Of a stretch of DNA of 64,000 nt, positions 43,152 to 51,926 are shown piece after piece. Source of the stretch: an uncultured Eubacteriales bacterium (GTDB lineage: Bacteria > Bacillota > Clostridia > Tissierellales > Peptoniphilaceae); the NCBI GenBank assembly GCA_900540185.1, contig UQFH01000001.1:1-64000 (forward strand), given 5' to 3'. Each line of letters begins with the position of its first letter. Within the stretch, counting starts at the first letter, position 1. Made by a program: the position numbers and the translations under genes. The notes beneath the pieces are model-generated. The model saw nothing but the letters and a program-made list of their open reading frames with translations. It was not told where the DNA came from and ran no database searches.

Positions 43152-43173
43152 AAAAAAGGGCGTTAGCCGCCCA
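43152..43173 (-). terminator. topA terminator
   Basis: Minus strand GGGCG-GCTAA-CGCCC then six T, directly after the topA stop. Confidence 0.85.
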
Positions 43174-43175
43174 AT

Positions 43176-45242
43176 TTATTTTTTATTTCTTTCAAATTCT
43201 TCCTCATAGTCGCAGTCCAAGCATTTTATGAGATTCGTTTTCGCCTTTTTCCTCTCGGTCAATACTCCGCCGCATTTCGGGCATTTCTTTTCGATCGGAA
43301 GGTCGAATGATGCAAAGTCGCATTCCGGATATTTGTTGCATCCATAGAAGACTCTGCCTCTTTTGCTCTTTCTCTTCACGATGTCGCCCTTGCCGCACTT
43401 CGGACACTTGATTCCGATTTTGTCCTCAATCGGTTTTGTGTTTTTGCATTCCGGGAATCCCGGGCATGCAAGGAATTTTCCATAAGGCCCTTGTTTAATG
43501 ACCATCATTCTGCCGCAAAGTTCACACTTAACATCCGAGACTTCATCTTTTATCTCGATTTTTTCCATCTCTTCTTCCGCAACTTTCAAGTCTTTCTCGA
43601 AAACTCCGTAAAATTCCAGCAATGCTTTGTTCCAATCTTCTTTGCCTTCTGCAATTCTGTCCAATACTACTTCGAGTTCAGCGGTGAATTTGACGTTGAT
43701 AATCGATGGAAAATATTCTACAAGTATTTCGTTTACAAGTTCACCAAGCTCCGTCGGTTTTATGCTCTTGTTTTCGATGACCACATATGCCCTGTTCACG
43801 AGTGTCGAGATTGTCGGCGCATAGGTCGACGGTCTTCCTATTCCGTCGCTTTCCAACGTTTTGATTAAGCTCGCTTCTGTGTATCTTGCCGGCGGTTTTG
43901 TGAATTGTTGTTCTTTTGAGAATCTTTCGTGCGAAAGAAGCGTTCCCACTTTAAATCTGTTTAAGTCGATATCCGTGTAGCCCGGTTCGATGCCCGAGGC
44001 TTTCATATATCCGTCAAAAGTGAGTTTGTTTACGACATTTTTAAAGATGTAGTCGCCGTTTTGTAGAGTAACTTTAGTCGAGATGACTTTTGCCTTTGCC
44101 ATTTGCGACGAGACAAATCTTTCCCAAATGAGTCTGTAGAGCTTATACTCCGCATCCGAAAGATATTTTTTCATCATCGACGGCGTTCTCATAACGTCGG
44201 TCGGACGAATCGCTTCATGCGCATCTTGAGTATTTTTGCCCTTGTTCACATAGTGCTTCGGTCCTTCGTAATACTCTTTACCGAATCTATCGACGATAAA
44301 TTCACCCGCAGCTTGGATTGCTTCCGGTGCAATTCTTCTCGAGTCGGTTCTCATATATGTTATAAGTCCGATTTCTTCTCTTCCCACTTTCACGCCTTCA
44401 TAGAGCTTTTGCGCAATTTGCATTGTGAAACCCGATTTGAAGTTCAAACGTCTGTTCGCATCTTGTTGCAAAAGCGAGGTTGTGTACGGAGATTGCGGAC
44501 TCTTTTGTCTGTTATTTTTGCTATTTTCAATAACTTTGTATTTATTTTCACTGCAATACTTTTCTATCTTTTTTGCAGTTTCTTCATTCGGAACTGTGAG
44601 CGCTTTGGCTTTTCCATTTTCCATGATTTGCTTTAAATCAAACCACAAGTCTCCATTTTTCTCAAACGAAGATTTAAGATTCCAATATTCCGTCGGCTCA
44701 AACGCTTTGATTTCGTCTTCGCGTTTACAAATGAGCATGAGCGCAACCGATTGCACCCTTCCGGCGGAGAGTTTGTTTTTAACTTTTTTCCACAAAAGCG
44801 GACTTATGCTGTAGCCCACAACTCTGTCCACAACACGTCTTGCCTGTTGGCTGTCAACGAGGTCCAAGTCGATTTCTCTCGGAGATTTTATCGACTCCAA
44901 AATAGAGCGCTTTGTAATTTCGTTGAAAACAATTCTGTTTTTTTGCCCTTCCACATCGAGCACTTTTGAAACGTGCCATGCGATGGCTTCTCCCTCTCTG
45001 TCGTTATCTGTTGCGATGTAGATTTTAGACGACTTTGCAGCCGCTTTTTTTAAATCGCTGATAACAGGTCCTTTTCCGCGAATGGTTATATATTCAGGCT
45101 CGAAAGTTTTCATGTCGACACCCATGCGTGAGCGCGGGAGGTCTTTTATGTGTCCCTTTGTTGCCAATACTTTTTTATCTTTTCCCAAAAATCTTGAGAT
45201 AACACGCGCCTTTGTAGGCGACTCAACTATAAATAAATCCAA
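43176..45242 (-). CDS. topA: DNA topoisomerase I
   Basis: 688 aa. Toprim (IVESPTKARVISRFLG; DNDREGEAIAWHV), active-site Tyr in GLITYMRTDSRR, SAGRVQSVALMLI, and three C-terminal C4 zinc ribbons (CELCGRMMVIKQGPYGKFLA; CPKCGKGDIV; CPKCGGVL). It relaxes negative supercoils behind RNA polymerase. The dprA-topA order is the usual Firmicutes one. Last gene of the rbgA-to-topA operon. Confidence 0.97.
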   Translation of the reverse strand: MDLFIVESPTKARVISRFLGKDKKVLATKGHIKDLPRSRMGVDMKTFEPEYITIRGKGPVISDLKKAAAKSSKIYIATDNDREGEAIAWHVSKVLDVEGQKNRIVFNEITKRSILESIKSPREIDLDLVDSQQARRVVDRVVGYSISPLLWKKVKNKLSAGRVQSVALMLICKREDEIKAFEPTEYWNLKSSFEKNGDLWFDLKQIMENGKAKALTVPNEETAKKIEKYCSENKYKVIENSKNNRQKSPQSPYTTSLLQQDANRRLNFKSGFTMQIAQKLYEGVKVGREEIGLITYMRTDSRRIAPEAIQAAGEFIVDRFGKEYYEGPKHYVNKGKNTQDAHEAIRPTDVMRTPSMMKKYLSDAEYKLYRLIWERFVSSQMAKAKVISTKVTLQNGDYIFKNVVNKLTFDGYMKASGIEPGYTDIDLNRFKVGTLLSHERFSKEQQFTKPPARYTEASLIKTLESDGIGRPSTYAPTISTLVNRAYVVIENKSIKPTELGELVNEILVEYFPSIINVKFTAELEVVLDRIAEGKEDWNKALLEFYGVFEKDLKVAEEEMEKIEIKDEVSDVKCELCGRMMVIKQGPYGKFLACPGFPECKNTKPIEDKIGIKCPKCGKGDIVKRKSKRGRVFYGCNKYPECDFASFDLPIEKKCPKCGGVLTERKKAKTNLIKCLDCDYEEEFERNKK

Positions 45243-45304
45243 TTGATCACTTCCAATATATTCTTCAAAAACTTATATTAACAGAAAATTAATAAAAATG
45301 CAAA

Positions 45305-46399
45305 TTATTTCATTTTTAACATATATGTGCCGCGTCTTGTCGAAACTATGAAGTCCATAAGTTCGAGTTCCGCAAGTGTGACTTGAAGCGTTGTGACGTC
45401 AAGTCCGGTTCTCGCTATAAGTTTGTCGACGTTTGCTTCGCCGTTTTGAAGTTCGTTTATGATTAAATTTTGCACATCTGTAAAGTTCGTGCTCTTCTTT
45501 TCTTTTTTCGGTTCAGCAAATTCCCGAAGTTCGCGAATTTCTGAGACTATGTCCTCAACACCCATGACGAGTTTTGCACCGTCTTGAATGAGCTTGTTCG
45601 TCCCCTTCGAATAGATGCTGTTTATGTTTCCAGGAATCGCAAAAACGTCTCGTCCTTGCTCTGCGGCAAACGACGCCGTGATAAGTGTGCCCGACTTTTC
45701 CTTCGCTTCCACAACGACAACGCCCAAAGAAAGTCCGCTTATAATCCGATTTCTTCTCGGGAAATTGTACGGCACTCCCTTCATCTTCGCCGGAAATTCC
45801 GTTATAACCGCACCTTTTTCGGAAATTTCTCCATATAGTGCCTTGTTTTTCTGCGGATAAATAACGTCGATACCCGTTCCCATAACAGCGATTGTTCGAT
45901 TGTTTTCTTTAAGAGCCGCACGATGAGCGATTGAGTCCGCTCCGTCCGCCATTCCCGAAACAACAGTTATTCCGAGTTTTGAAATCTCGCTTGCAATAAA
46001 CTTTGTCGCTTCTTTTCCGTAGTCGCTCAAACGCCTCGAGCCGACAACCGCAAGCGCGATGTGGTCTTCCGGTTTCAGCTCACCTTTGATATATAAAATC
46101 TGCGGAGCGTCCTCGATGTTTTTCAAACTGTACGGATAGTCCTCATCTTCGATTGTCATCACGCGAACGCCGAGATTCCTGTAATATTCCTTTGTCCACT
46201 CGAGCTTGTCGTAGTTTTTATTTTCTAAAATATAATCGATATCTTTTTCCTTCAAAATTTCGAGACCCATAAAATCATTCTTCGTCATTTCAAAAATTTC
46301 CGAAATATTTTCGAGATTGTCTTTGAGCGCAATAATTTTCTTGTTCGACAAATTTATAGAATTTAAAAAGATATACGCATCACAATTTGAATAAACCAT
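45305..46399 (-). CDS. dprA: DNA-processing protein DprA
   Basis: 364 aa. N-terminal SAM-like helices, Rossmann core VVGSRRLSDYGKEA, SGMADGADSIAHRAAL, MGTGIDVIYPQKN, PRRNRIISGLSLGVVVVEA, FAIPGNI, and a C-terminal winged helix (NVDKLIARTGLDVTTLQVTL). It loads RecA on incoming single strands during natural transformation and is also kept in non-competent species. It follows comM by 2 bp. Confidence 0.95.
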   Translation of the reverse strand: MVYSNCDAYIFLNSINLSNKKIIALKDNLENISEIFEMTKNDFMGLEILKEKDIDYILENKNYDKLEWTKEYYRNLGVRVMTIEDEDYPYSLKNIEDAPQILYIKGELKPEDHIALAVVGSRRLSDYGKEATKFIASEISKLGITVVSGMADGADSIAHRAALKENNRTIAVMGTGIDVIYPQKNKALYGEISEKGAVITEFPAKMKGVPYNFPRRNRIISGLSLGVVVVEAKEKSGTLITASFAAEQGRDVFAIPGNINSIYSKGTNKLIQDGAKLVMGVEDIVSEIRELREFAEPKKEKKSTNFTDVQNLIINELQNGEANVDKLIARTGLDVTTLQVTLAELELMDFIVSTRRGTYMLKMK

Positions 46400-46401
46400 G
46401 T

Positions 46402-47922
46402 CTAAAAATATTTCGAGTCGAACGACCTGTATCTCAGGGCTTCGAGCACATGCTCCGTCTTGATTTCGTCGGACTCCGCAAGGTCCGCAATGGTTCTTGA
46501 GAGCTTCAAAATCTTGTTGTATGCACGCGCGCTGAATTTGTATTTTTTGTACGCCATATCCAAAATTTGCGTTTCTGCTTCGCCCAGATGTATAAACTTC
46601 TTTATTGCCTTGCCGTTTAGCTCGGCATTGTTTGTTATGCCGATGTCTTTATATCTTTCGATTTGACGATTTCTCGCTTTGTTTACACGCTTTCTGATTT
46701 CTTTTGACGTTTCCGCCGGCTTATCGCTCTTCAGCTCATCGTATTTGACCGCATTCACTTCGACGTGAATGTCGATTCTGTCGAGGAGCGGATTTGAAAT
46801 CTTTCCGAGATATCTGTCAATTTGGCTTTGCGTGCAAGTGCAATTGTGGTTCGGGTCCCCATAATATCCGCACGGACAAGGGTTCATCGAGGCGACGAAC
46901 ATAAAGTTCGCCGGATATTTTATCTGTGCGTTTATTCTCGAAATGCTTACAACTTTGTCTTCCATAGGCTGTCTTAAAACTTCGAGAGTGCTCCTTTGAA
47001 ATTCCGGAAGTTCGTCAAGAAAGAGAACTCCATTGTGCGCAAGGCTCACTTCGCCCGGCTTCGGAATGCGACCGCCGCCCACGATTGAAACTGAGCTTGC
47101 GGTGTGGTGCGGAGATCTGAACGGTCTCGTGCGCATGAGTCCCGTTTCCTTTAAAAGCCCGCTTACGCTATATATTTTTGTGCTTTCGATTGATTCTTCA
47201 AGAGTCATATCCGGAAGAATTGTCGGAAGTCTTCTCGCCGCCATGGTTTTCCCGGACCCCGGCGGTCCGATAATAAGTATGTTGTGGTTTCCTGCCGCTG
47301 CAATTTCAAATGCTCTTTTCAGATTTTCCTGCGATTTTATTTCCGAAAAATCCACGTCGTATTCCGGCTCAAGGTCCATCGGCTCGACAATACGTGAAGG
47401 TGCGATTTCGAGATTGCCGTTTAAAAAGTCGACCGTGTCCTTTAGGGTTTTCACAGGATATACTTTTACGTCGTCAAGAATCGAGCATTCCATTCGATTT
47501 TCATATGGAACGACAAATTTCTTAAATCCCATGTCCCTCATCGATAGCACCATCGGGAGCACTCCGTCAATCGGAACGATTTTTCCGTCGAGTCCAAGTT
47601 CTCCCAAGAAAACAAAGTCGTCAGTGCGCCTTTCTTCGATGACACCGTCGGCTTCAAGTATTGAAATTGCAATAGGAAGGTCCGTGTGCGAGCCTTCTTT
47701 TTTTATGTTTGCAGGTGAAAGATTTATTGTAATTTTCTTTTGCGGAAAACGAAATCCGCTGTTAAAAATCGCCGCCGTACATCTTTCTCTGCTTTCGTTT
47801 ATCGCCTTGTCTGCAAGGCCTACTATAGTAAAATTGCATTTTGCCTGTGCAAGGTCGCATTCGACTTTTAGCTCTGCGCCCACAATGCCAAGTAAAACTG
47901 CACTTCTAATGCTTGAATACAT
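46402..47922 (-). CDS. comM: ComM/YifB-type Mg-chelatase-like AAA+ helicase
   Basis: 506 aa from ATG 47922 (GGAGGAG before it). N-terminal ChlI/Lon-like domain (VECDLAQAKCNFTIVGLADK, KITINLSPANIKKEGSHTDL), AAA+ core with IIGPPGSGKTMAARRLPTIL, FRSPHHTASSVSIVGGG, LFLDELPEF and MNPCPCGYYGD, and the C-terminal helical domain (KLSRTIADLAESDEI). It promotes branch migration in homologous recombination of transforming DNA. Confidence 0.95.
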   Translation of the reverse strand: MYSSIRSAVLLGIVGAELKVECDLAQAKCNFTIVGLADKAINESRERCTAAIFNSGFRFPQKKITINLSPANIKKEGSHTDLPIAISILEADGVIEERRTDDFVFLGELGLDGKIVPIDGVLPMVLSMRDMGFKKFVVPYENRMECSILDDVKVYPVKTLKDTVDFLNGNLEIAPSRIVEPMDLEPEYDVDFSEIKSQENLKRAFEIAAAGNHNILIIGPPGSGKTMAARRLPTILPDMTLEESIESTKIYSVSGLLKETGLMRTRPFRSPHHTASSVSIVGGGRIPKPGEVSLAHNGVLFLDELPEFQRSTLEVLRQPMEDKVVSISRINAQIKYPANFMFVASMNPCPCGYYGDPNHNCTCTQSQIDRYLGKISNPLLDRIDIHVEVNAVKYDELKSDKPAETSKEIRKRVNKARNRQIERYKDIGITNNAELNGKAIKKFIHLGEAETQILDMAYKKYKFSARAYNKILKLSRTIADLAESDEIKTEHVLEALRYRSFDSKYF

Positions 47923-47932
47923 AACTCCTCCA

Positions 47933-48295
47933 TCATCTATAACTATAAAATGCGTTTTCAATATGATTTATATAATTCTCATCGAAAACAATTTCCACAA
48001 TGTCAAATCTGACCGTTATATCCGACCAATTCATTTCTCTCATAAAGCCGTCCGAAACATCGACAATGTGACGAATTTTTTCATCGTCAACGGCGTCCTG
48101 CGGATTTCCGAACATGCGATTTTTTCTCGCTTTCACCTCGACAAAAACGAGAAATTCATCCTTAATCGCAATTATATCCACTTCGCCGTAGCGGTTACTG
48201 TAATTTCTTTTAAAAATCATGTAACCTTGCTTTTCTAAGTATTCGGCTGCCATATCCTCCCCGAGATTTCCTACAATTTTGTTGTTTGATTTCAT
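47933..48295 (-). CDS. yraN: YraN/UPF0102 nuclease-like protein
   Basis: 120 aa with the restriction-endonuclease-like core: GNLGEDMAAEYLEKQGYMIF, RYGEVDIIAIKDEFLVFVEV, KARKN, RFDIVEI. The E-x9-D-ExK set is intact. Function not established; it always travels with rnhB and comM/dprA, hinting at DNA repair or recombination. It overlaps rnhB by 4 bp. Confidence 0.9.
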   Translation of the reverse strand: MKSNNKIVGNLGEDMAAEYLEKQGYMIFKRNYSNRYGEVDIIAIKDEFLVFVEVKARKNRMFGNPQDAVDDEKIRHIVDVSDGFMREMNWSDITVRFDIVEIVFDENYINHIENAFYSYR

Positions 48296-48873
48296 AGCTT
48301 CACCTTGAAACTTTCTCTGTGAATAGGTGTCCTTCCATATTTTAAAATCGCTTCACGATGGGCTTTTGTGCCGTATCCCTTGTGCTTTAAAATGCCGTAC
48401 TCCGGATACATCTTGTCCCAACCGTAGCAGAGTCTGTCTCTTGACACTTTCGCAATAATTGAGGCGGCGGCAATGTTGTACGAGAGATGGTCGCCGTGTA
48501 TAATCGAAAGCGTTTTGTACGGAATGTCAAGCTTCACCGCATCCACAAGAACTATGTCAGGTTGAACTATCCTCGCTGCTTCGTCGAGTGCTCTTTTCAT
48601 CGCAAGCTTTGTCGCATTTAAAATATTAATTTCGTCAATCTCTTCTTTCGAAGCGCTTCCAAGTCCGATTGCACATGCCCTTTTGTAAATTTCGTTAAAA
48701 TACATATTGCGCTTTTTTTCGGTCAGCTTTTTCGAGTCGTCGATTCCGACGATATAGTTGTTCTTTTTCATGATGACCGCTGCGCAAACAACATCGCCCA
48801 AAAGCGGTCCGCGGCCGACCTCGTCTATGCCGCAGATATATGTTTCATCGAGCGATTCTTCAATATATCTCAT
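48292..48873 (-). CDS. rnhB: Ribonuclease HII
   Basis: 193 aa. GIDEVGRGPLLGDVVCAAVI holds the first Asp-Glu pair, VLVDAVKL the third acid, and IIHGDHLSYNIAAASIIAKV followed by SRDR the fourth (D/S region). It removes ribonucleotides from DNA and RNA-DNA hybrids. It overlaps rbgA by 14 bp. Confidence 0.95.
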   Translation of the reverse strand: MRYIEESLDETYICGIDEVGRGPLLGDVVCAAVIMKKNNYIVGIDDSKKLTEKKRNMYFNEIYKRACAIGLGSASKEEIDEINILNATKLAMKRALDEAARIVQPDIVLVDAVKLDIPYKTLSIIHGDHLSYNIAAASIIAKVSRDRLCYGWDKMYPEYGILKHKGYGTKAHREAILKYGRTPIHRESFKVKL

Positions 48874-49702
48874 CGACCGACTCCAATGTCAAATTGCCGA
48901 GAACGCCTTTTCTGAATTCGTCGACCAAAATCGAGCCGGCTCTTGAGTAGTCGTACTCGCCGCCTTTTATTAGTGCGCCGCGCCTCTTTGCAATTCCCTC
49001 GAGTACTGCGAGCGGTTCTTCCGATTCGTCAACTCCGTATCTGTTGTTTAGAAGTCCCGGATAGCGAGTTTGCAAAATCTTTATCATTAAAAGCGCCGTT
49101 TCCGCCGCATCCACTTCCGATGTGTCAATCGAATTTAAAACCTCGAGATTTGTGACTCTGTTCTCTTCGCTCCTGCTCATCATCAAAATGCCGGGCGTGT
49201 CCAAAAGAAGAATGTCTTCTCCTGTTCGGACCCACTGCATATTTCTCGTGACCCCCGGAGTGTTTCCGACTTTCGTGCTTTTTGTGCCTTTAAATGCATT
49301 CAAAAAACTCGACTTACCGACGTTCGGCATTCCGACAACCATGACCTTCATCTCGAAATTTTCACGCTTTGTCTTTTTGTTTTCGAGAATGTCCTGTTTC
49401 ACATCTTTTAAAAATCTCTTGAACGATGAAATGTCTCTTTTGTCAAAAGTATTTATCGCAAAAGCGCTGAAGCCATACTCGCGAAACTTCTTCAGCCACT
49501 TCGCCGTCTCGTCTTTGTCTGCCAAATCTTTTTTTGTCATAAGTAAAATATGTTCCTTATTTTCCGCAATCTTTTCAACATAAGGATTCTTTGTGCTATA
49601 AGGCATTCTCGCATCAATGACTTCAATGACAACATCAACCAGTTTAATCTTTTCTTTAATTTCGTCCAACGCCTTTTTCATATGGCCGGGATACCAACTC
49701 AT
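48860..49702 (-). CDS. rbgA: Ribosome biogenesis GTPase RbgA (YlqF)
   Basis: 280 aa from ATG 49702 (AAGGAGG). WYPGHMKKALDEIKEKIKLV, the circularly permuted GTPase order G4 (MTKKDLADK), G5, G1 (VGMPNVGKSSFLNAF), G2 (T in GVTRNMQW), G3 (LDTPGIL), then the C-terminal ANTAR-like domain. It is needed for late assembly of the 50S subunit. First gene of the operon leading to topA. Confidence 0.95.
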   Translation of the reverse strand: MSWYPGHMKKALDEIKEKIKLVDVVIEVIDARMPYSTKNPYVEKIAENKEHILLMTKKDLADKDETAKWLKKFREYGFSAFAINTFDKRDISSFKRFLKDVKQDILENKKTKRENFEMKVMVVGMPNVGKSSFLNAFKGTKSTKVGNTPGVTRNMQWVRTGEDILLLDTPGILMMSRSEENRVTNLEVLNSIDTSEVDAAETALLMIKILQTRYPGLLNNRYGVDESEEPLAVLEGIAKRRGALIKGGEYDYSRAGSILVDEFRKGVLGNLTLESVDEIY

Positions 49703-49736
49703 AAATGCCTCCTTCAGCAAAATAAAAATAAGTATA

Positions 49737-49782
49737 TTAAAAGGATGAACCTATGCATAAAGATACTTCGGCTCATCCTTAT
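49737..49782 (-). terminator. rplS terminator (weak T run)
   Basis: Minus strand AAGGATGA ... TCATCCTT then TTAATAT; the inner part also pairs partly. It lies between the rplS stop and rbgA. Confidence 0.6.
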
Positions 49783-49784
49783 AA

Positions 49785-50129
49785 TTAAAATTTGATTTCT
49801 TTAACCTTAGCAGCTTTACCTTGACGGCCTCTTAAATAGAAGAGTTTAGCTCTACGTACATGACCTTTTCTTACAACTTCCAATTTTGCAATTCTTGGGG
49901 AGTGTAAGAGGAATGTACGTTCTACACCTACACCATAAGAAAGTCTTCTTACAGTAAATGTTTCTTGAACTTGTCCGCCTTGGCGTTTGATAACTGTACC
50001 TTCATAAACTTGGATTCTTTCTTTTTCACCTTCAACGACTTTATAGTGAACTTTAACAGTGTCTCCAACTCTAAATTCAGGAATATCATTCTTTAACTGT
50101 TCTTGATTAAGTACATTAATAACGTTCAT
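49785..50129 (-). CDS. rplS: 50S ribosomal protein L19
   Basis: 114 aa: RVGDTVKVHYKVVEGEKERI, QVYEGTVIKRQGG, VRRLSYGVGVERTFLLHSPR, KVVRKGHVRRAKLFYLRGRQ-type sequence. The second of two adjacent ATG codons is 5 nt from AGGAGG and is preferred. It overlaps trmD by 14 bp; the trmD-rplS pair is near universal. Confidence 0.96.
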   Translation of the reverse strand: MNVINVLNQEQLKNDIPEFRVGDTVKVHYKVVEGEKERIQVYEGTVIKRQGGQVQETFTVRRLSYGVGVERTFLLHSPRIAKLEVVRKGHVRRAKLFYLRGRQGKAAKVKEIKF

Positions 50130-50865
50130 CATATCCTCCTTCCTTCATTTTTATAATGAAATTTCTAATTTCTTTGTCTTCAAATTTATCCGCATCCAAT
50201 TCTTCAATCAAATCCGGACGCAATCTCTTTGTAAGTTTTATACTTTCCATCAAATTATATTTATCGACCAGCTTGTGGTTGCCGGAAAGAAGTACATCCG
50301 GTACTTTGAATCCGTTGAAATCATATGGCCTCGTATATTGAGGATGCTCCAATAAACCGTGATAGAAAGATTCTTCGGTGTAAGAATCCTCCGATTTAAG
50401 AAGTCCCGGTAACAACCTTGATACTCCGTCAATGAGCATCATCGCCGGTAATTCCCCTCCTGTCAGGACATAATCCCCAACACTTAATTCGAGATTCACA
50501 TAATTGTCAATAATTCTTCTGTCGACGCCTTCATAGTGTCCACAAAGTATTGTCATTGCCGGAAGTTTCGAAAGTTCATTCAATACTTCCTGGTTGATTG
50601 TCTTTCCGTGCGGCGACATATAAATCACCGTTCCCGGATTTTCAATCGCCTTAAGAGCGTCGTATATCGGTTGACAGCACATCAACATGCCGTTTCCACC
50701 GCCGTATGGATAATCGTCGGTGCGCTGATTCGGATCATTCGAAAAAGCACGAATATCGACTGAATTAATACTAACAATTCCCGCCTCAACCGCTCGTTTA
50801 ATCATCGAGTAGTCCTTTATGGAATCCGTAAAAGACGGAAAAGTTGTCAAAATATTTATATCCAA
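50116..50865 (-). CDS. trmD: tRNA (guanine-37-N1) methyltransferase
   Basis: 249 aa. MDINILTTFPSF, DDYPYGGGNGMLM, CGHYEGVDRRIID, SVGDYVLTGGELPAMMLIDG and GLLEHPQYTRP are the SPOUT trefoil-knot and substrate motifs. It methylates G37 of tRNAs to prevent frameshifting. It overlaps rimM by 10 bp. Confidence 0.97.
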   Translation of the reverse strand: MDINILTTFPSFTDSIKDYSMIKRAVEAGIVSINSVDIRAFSNDPNQRTDDYPYGGGNGMLMCCQPIYDALKAIENPGTVIYMSPHGKTINQEVLNELSKLPAMTILCGHYEGVDRRIIDNYVNLELSVGDYVLTGGELPAMMLIDGVSRLLPGLLKSEDSYTEESFYHGLLEHPQYTRPYDFNGFKVPDVLLSGNHKLVDKYNLMESIKLTKRLRPDLIEELDADKFEDKEIRNFIIKMKEGGYDERY

Positions 50866-51362
50866 GGTATCAATCCTTCCACCGGTTTAAAATTTACTCT
50901 CTTTGACTTTGTGTCGACATCTTCAAAAAAAGCCTTTACAAACGGAACCATTGCCTCATCATCGCCATTTGTTATGACGAAAATATCTTGCCCCGGACCA
51001 TTTATAACATCCTTCACCTCGCCTATTTCCTTTTCACCTACAAAAACTTTGATACCAATCAAATCGTTTACAAAAAATCTTCCGTCTTGCAAACTGTTTT
51101 CGTATTCATCTTCGGAAACATAAATCGAATAACCGATTCTCTTTTCAATATCGTCAATAGAATCGACGCCTCTTAGTTTAACATAGAGACTTTTCTTTTT
51201 GGTCCAAACGTCTTCAATTTCAAAACTCTCGCTCATTCCGAAAATAAACATCTCCGTAAATTCAAAGAACTGCTCATTTTTGTCGACCGACGGCATGACT
51301 TTGAAAGCACCTTTAAGACCGAAAGGTGAAGCGATTTTTCCAACCTCTCTGAGATTATTCAC
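50856..51362 (-). CDS. rimM: 16S rRNA processing protein RimM
   Basis: 168 aa. N-terminal barrel (GKIASPFGLKGAFKVMP) and PRC-barrel (NDLIGIKVFVGEKEIGEVKD, GPGQDIFVITNGDDEAMVPF). It assists 30S maturation together with S19. Start overlaps the KH-protein stop. Confidence 0.93.
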   Translation of the reverse strand: MNNLREVGKIASPFGLKGAFKVMPSVDKNEQFFEFTEMFIFGMSESFEIEDVWTKKKSLYVKLRGVDSIDDIEKRIGYSIYVSEDEYENSLQDGRFFVNDLIGIKVFVGEKEIGEVKDVINGPGQDIFVITNGDDEAMVPFVKAFFEDVDTKSKRVNFKPVEGLIPWI

Positions 51363-51592
51363 TAATCGACTATCTCCACAAAAATATTTTTGCCGGATTC
51401 GTTTTTGGAAGCACGTGCAATAGTTCTTATGCTATTTGCAATTCTTCCTCTTTTGCCGATAACTCTTCCCAAATCTTCATTTGCGACTTTGAGAAAATAA
51501 GTAATCTCTCTTTCCTCTTCTTCTTCTGTAATTTCAATGGCTTCGGTATTTATAACCAAATTACTTACAATATGATACAATAAATCTTTCAT
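51362..51592 (-). CDS. khpA: KH-domain RNA-binding protein KhpA (YlqC)
   Basis: 76 aa, a single KH domain with the GxxG-type loop GRVIGKRGRIANSIRTI. It partners with KhpB/Jag in RNA binding and envelope control in Gram-positives. It lies between rpsP and rimM as in Bacillus and Streptococcus. Confidence 0.92.
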   Translation of the reverse strand: MKDLLYHIVSNLVINTEAIEITEEEEEREITYFLKVANEDLGRVIGKRGRIANSIRTIARASKNESGKNIFVEIVD

Positions 51593-51599
51593 ATTTCAC

Positions 51600-51899
51600 C
51601 TATTCTTCTGTTTTTTCAGCTTCTTTTGCTTCAGGAGCCTTTTCCGCTTTCTTATCGCTCTTTACATTATAAGTTTTCAAGAGATAATTTACTGTGTCTG
51701 TCGGTTTTGCACCAACGCCGATCCAATATTCAACTCTTTCCTTATCAATCTTGCAAGCCTTAGGTTCGCTTACCGGATTGTAAAAGCCGATTTCTTCAAT
51801 AAAACGTCCGTTTCTAGGTGCTCTTGCGTCTGCAACAACAACTCTGTAATATGGTCTTTTCTTTGAACCCATTCTCTTTAATCTGATTTTAACTGCCAA
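51600..51899 (-). CDS. rpsP: 30S ribosomal protein S16
   Basis: 99 aa beginning MAVKIRLKRMGSKKRPYYRV. The start is TTG at 51899, 8 nt after AGGAGG; the GTG three codons earlier overlaps the ribosome site. EIGFYNPVSEPKACKIDKER and VGAKPTDTVNYLLK confirm S16. The tail is Lys/Glu rich (KKAEKAPEAKEAEKTEE). Confidence 0.95.
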   Translation of the reverse strand: MAVKIRLKRMGSKKRPYYRVVVADARAPRNGRFIEEIGFYNPVSEPKACKIDKERVEYWIGVGAKPTDTVNYLLKTYNVKSDKKAEKAPEAKEAEKTEE

Positions 51900-51926
51900 A
51901 TCATTCACCTCCTCAAAATCTATTAC

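Noticed and set aside
47033..48238. 401-codon open frame on the plus strand
   Set aside because: Antisense to comM and yraN, which have complete conserved domains; no ribosome site and shadow-like composition.
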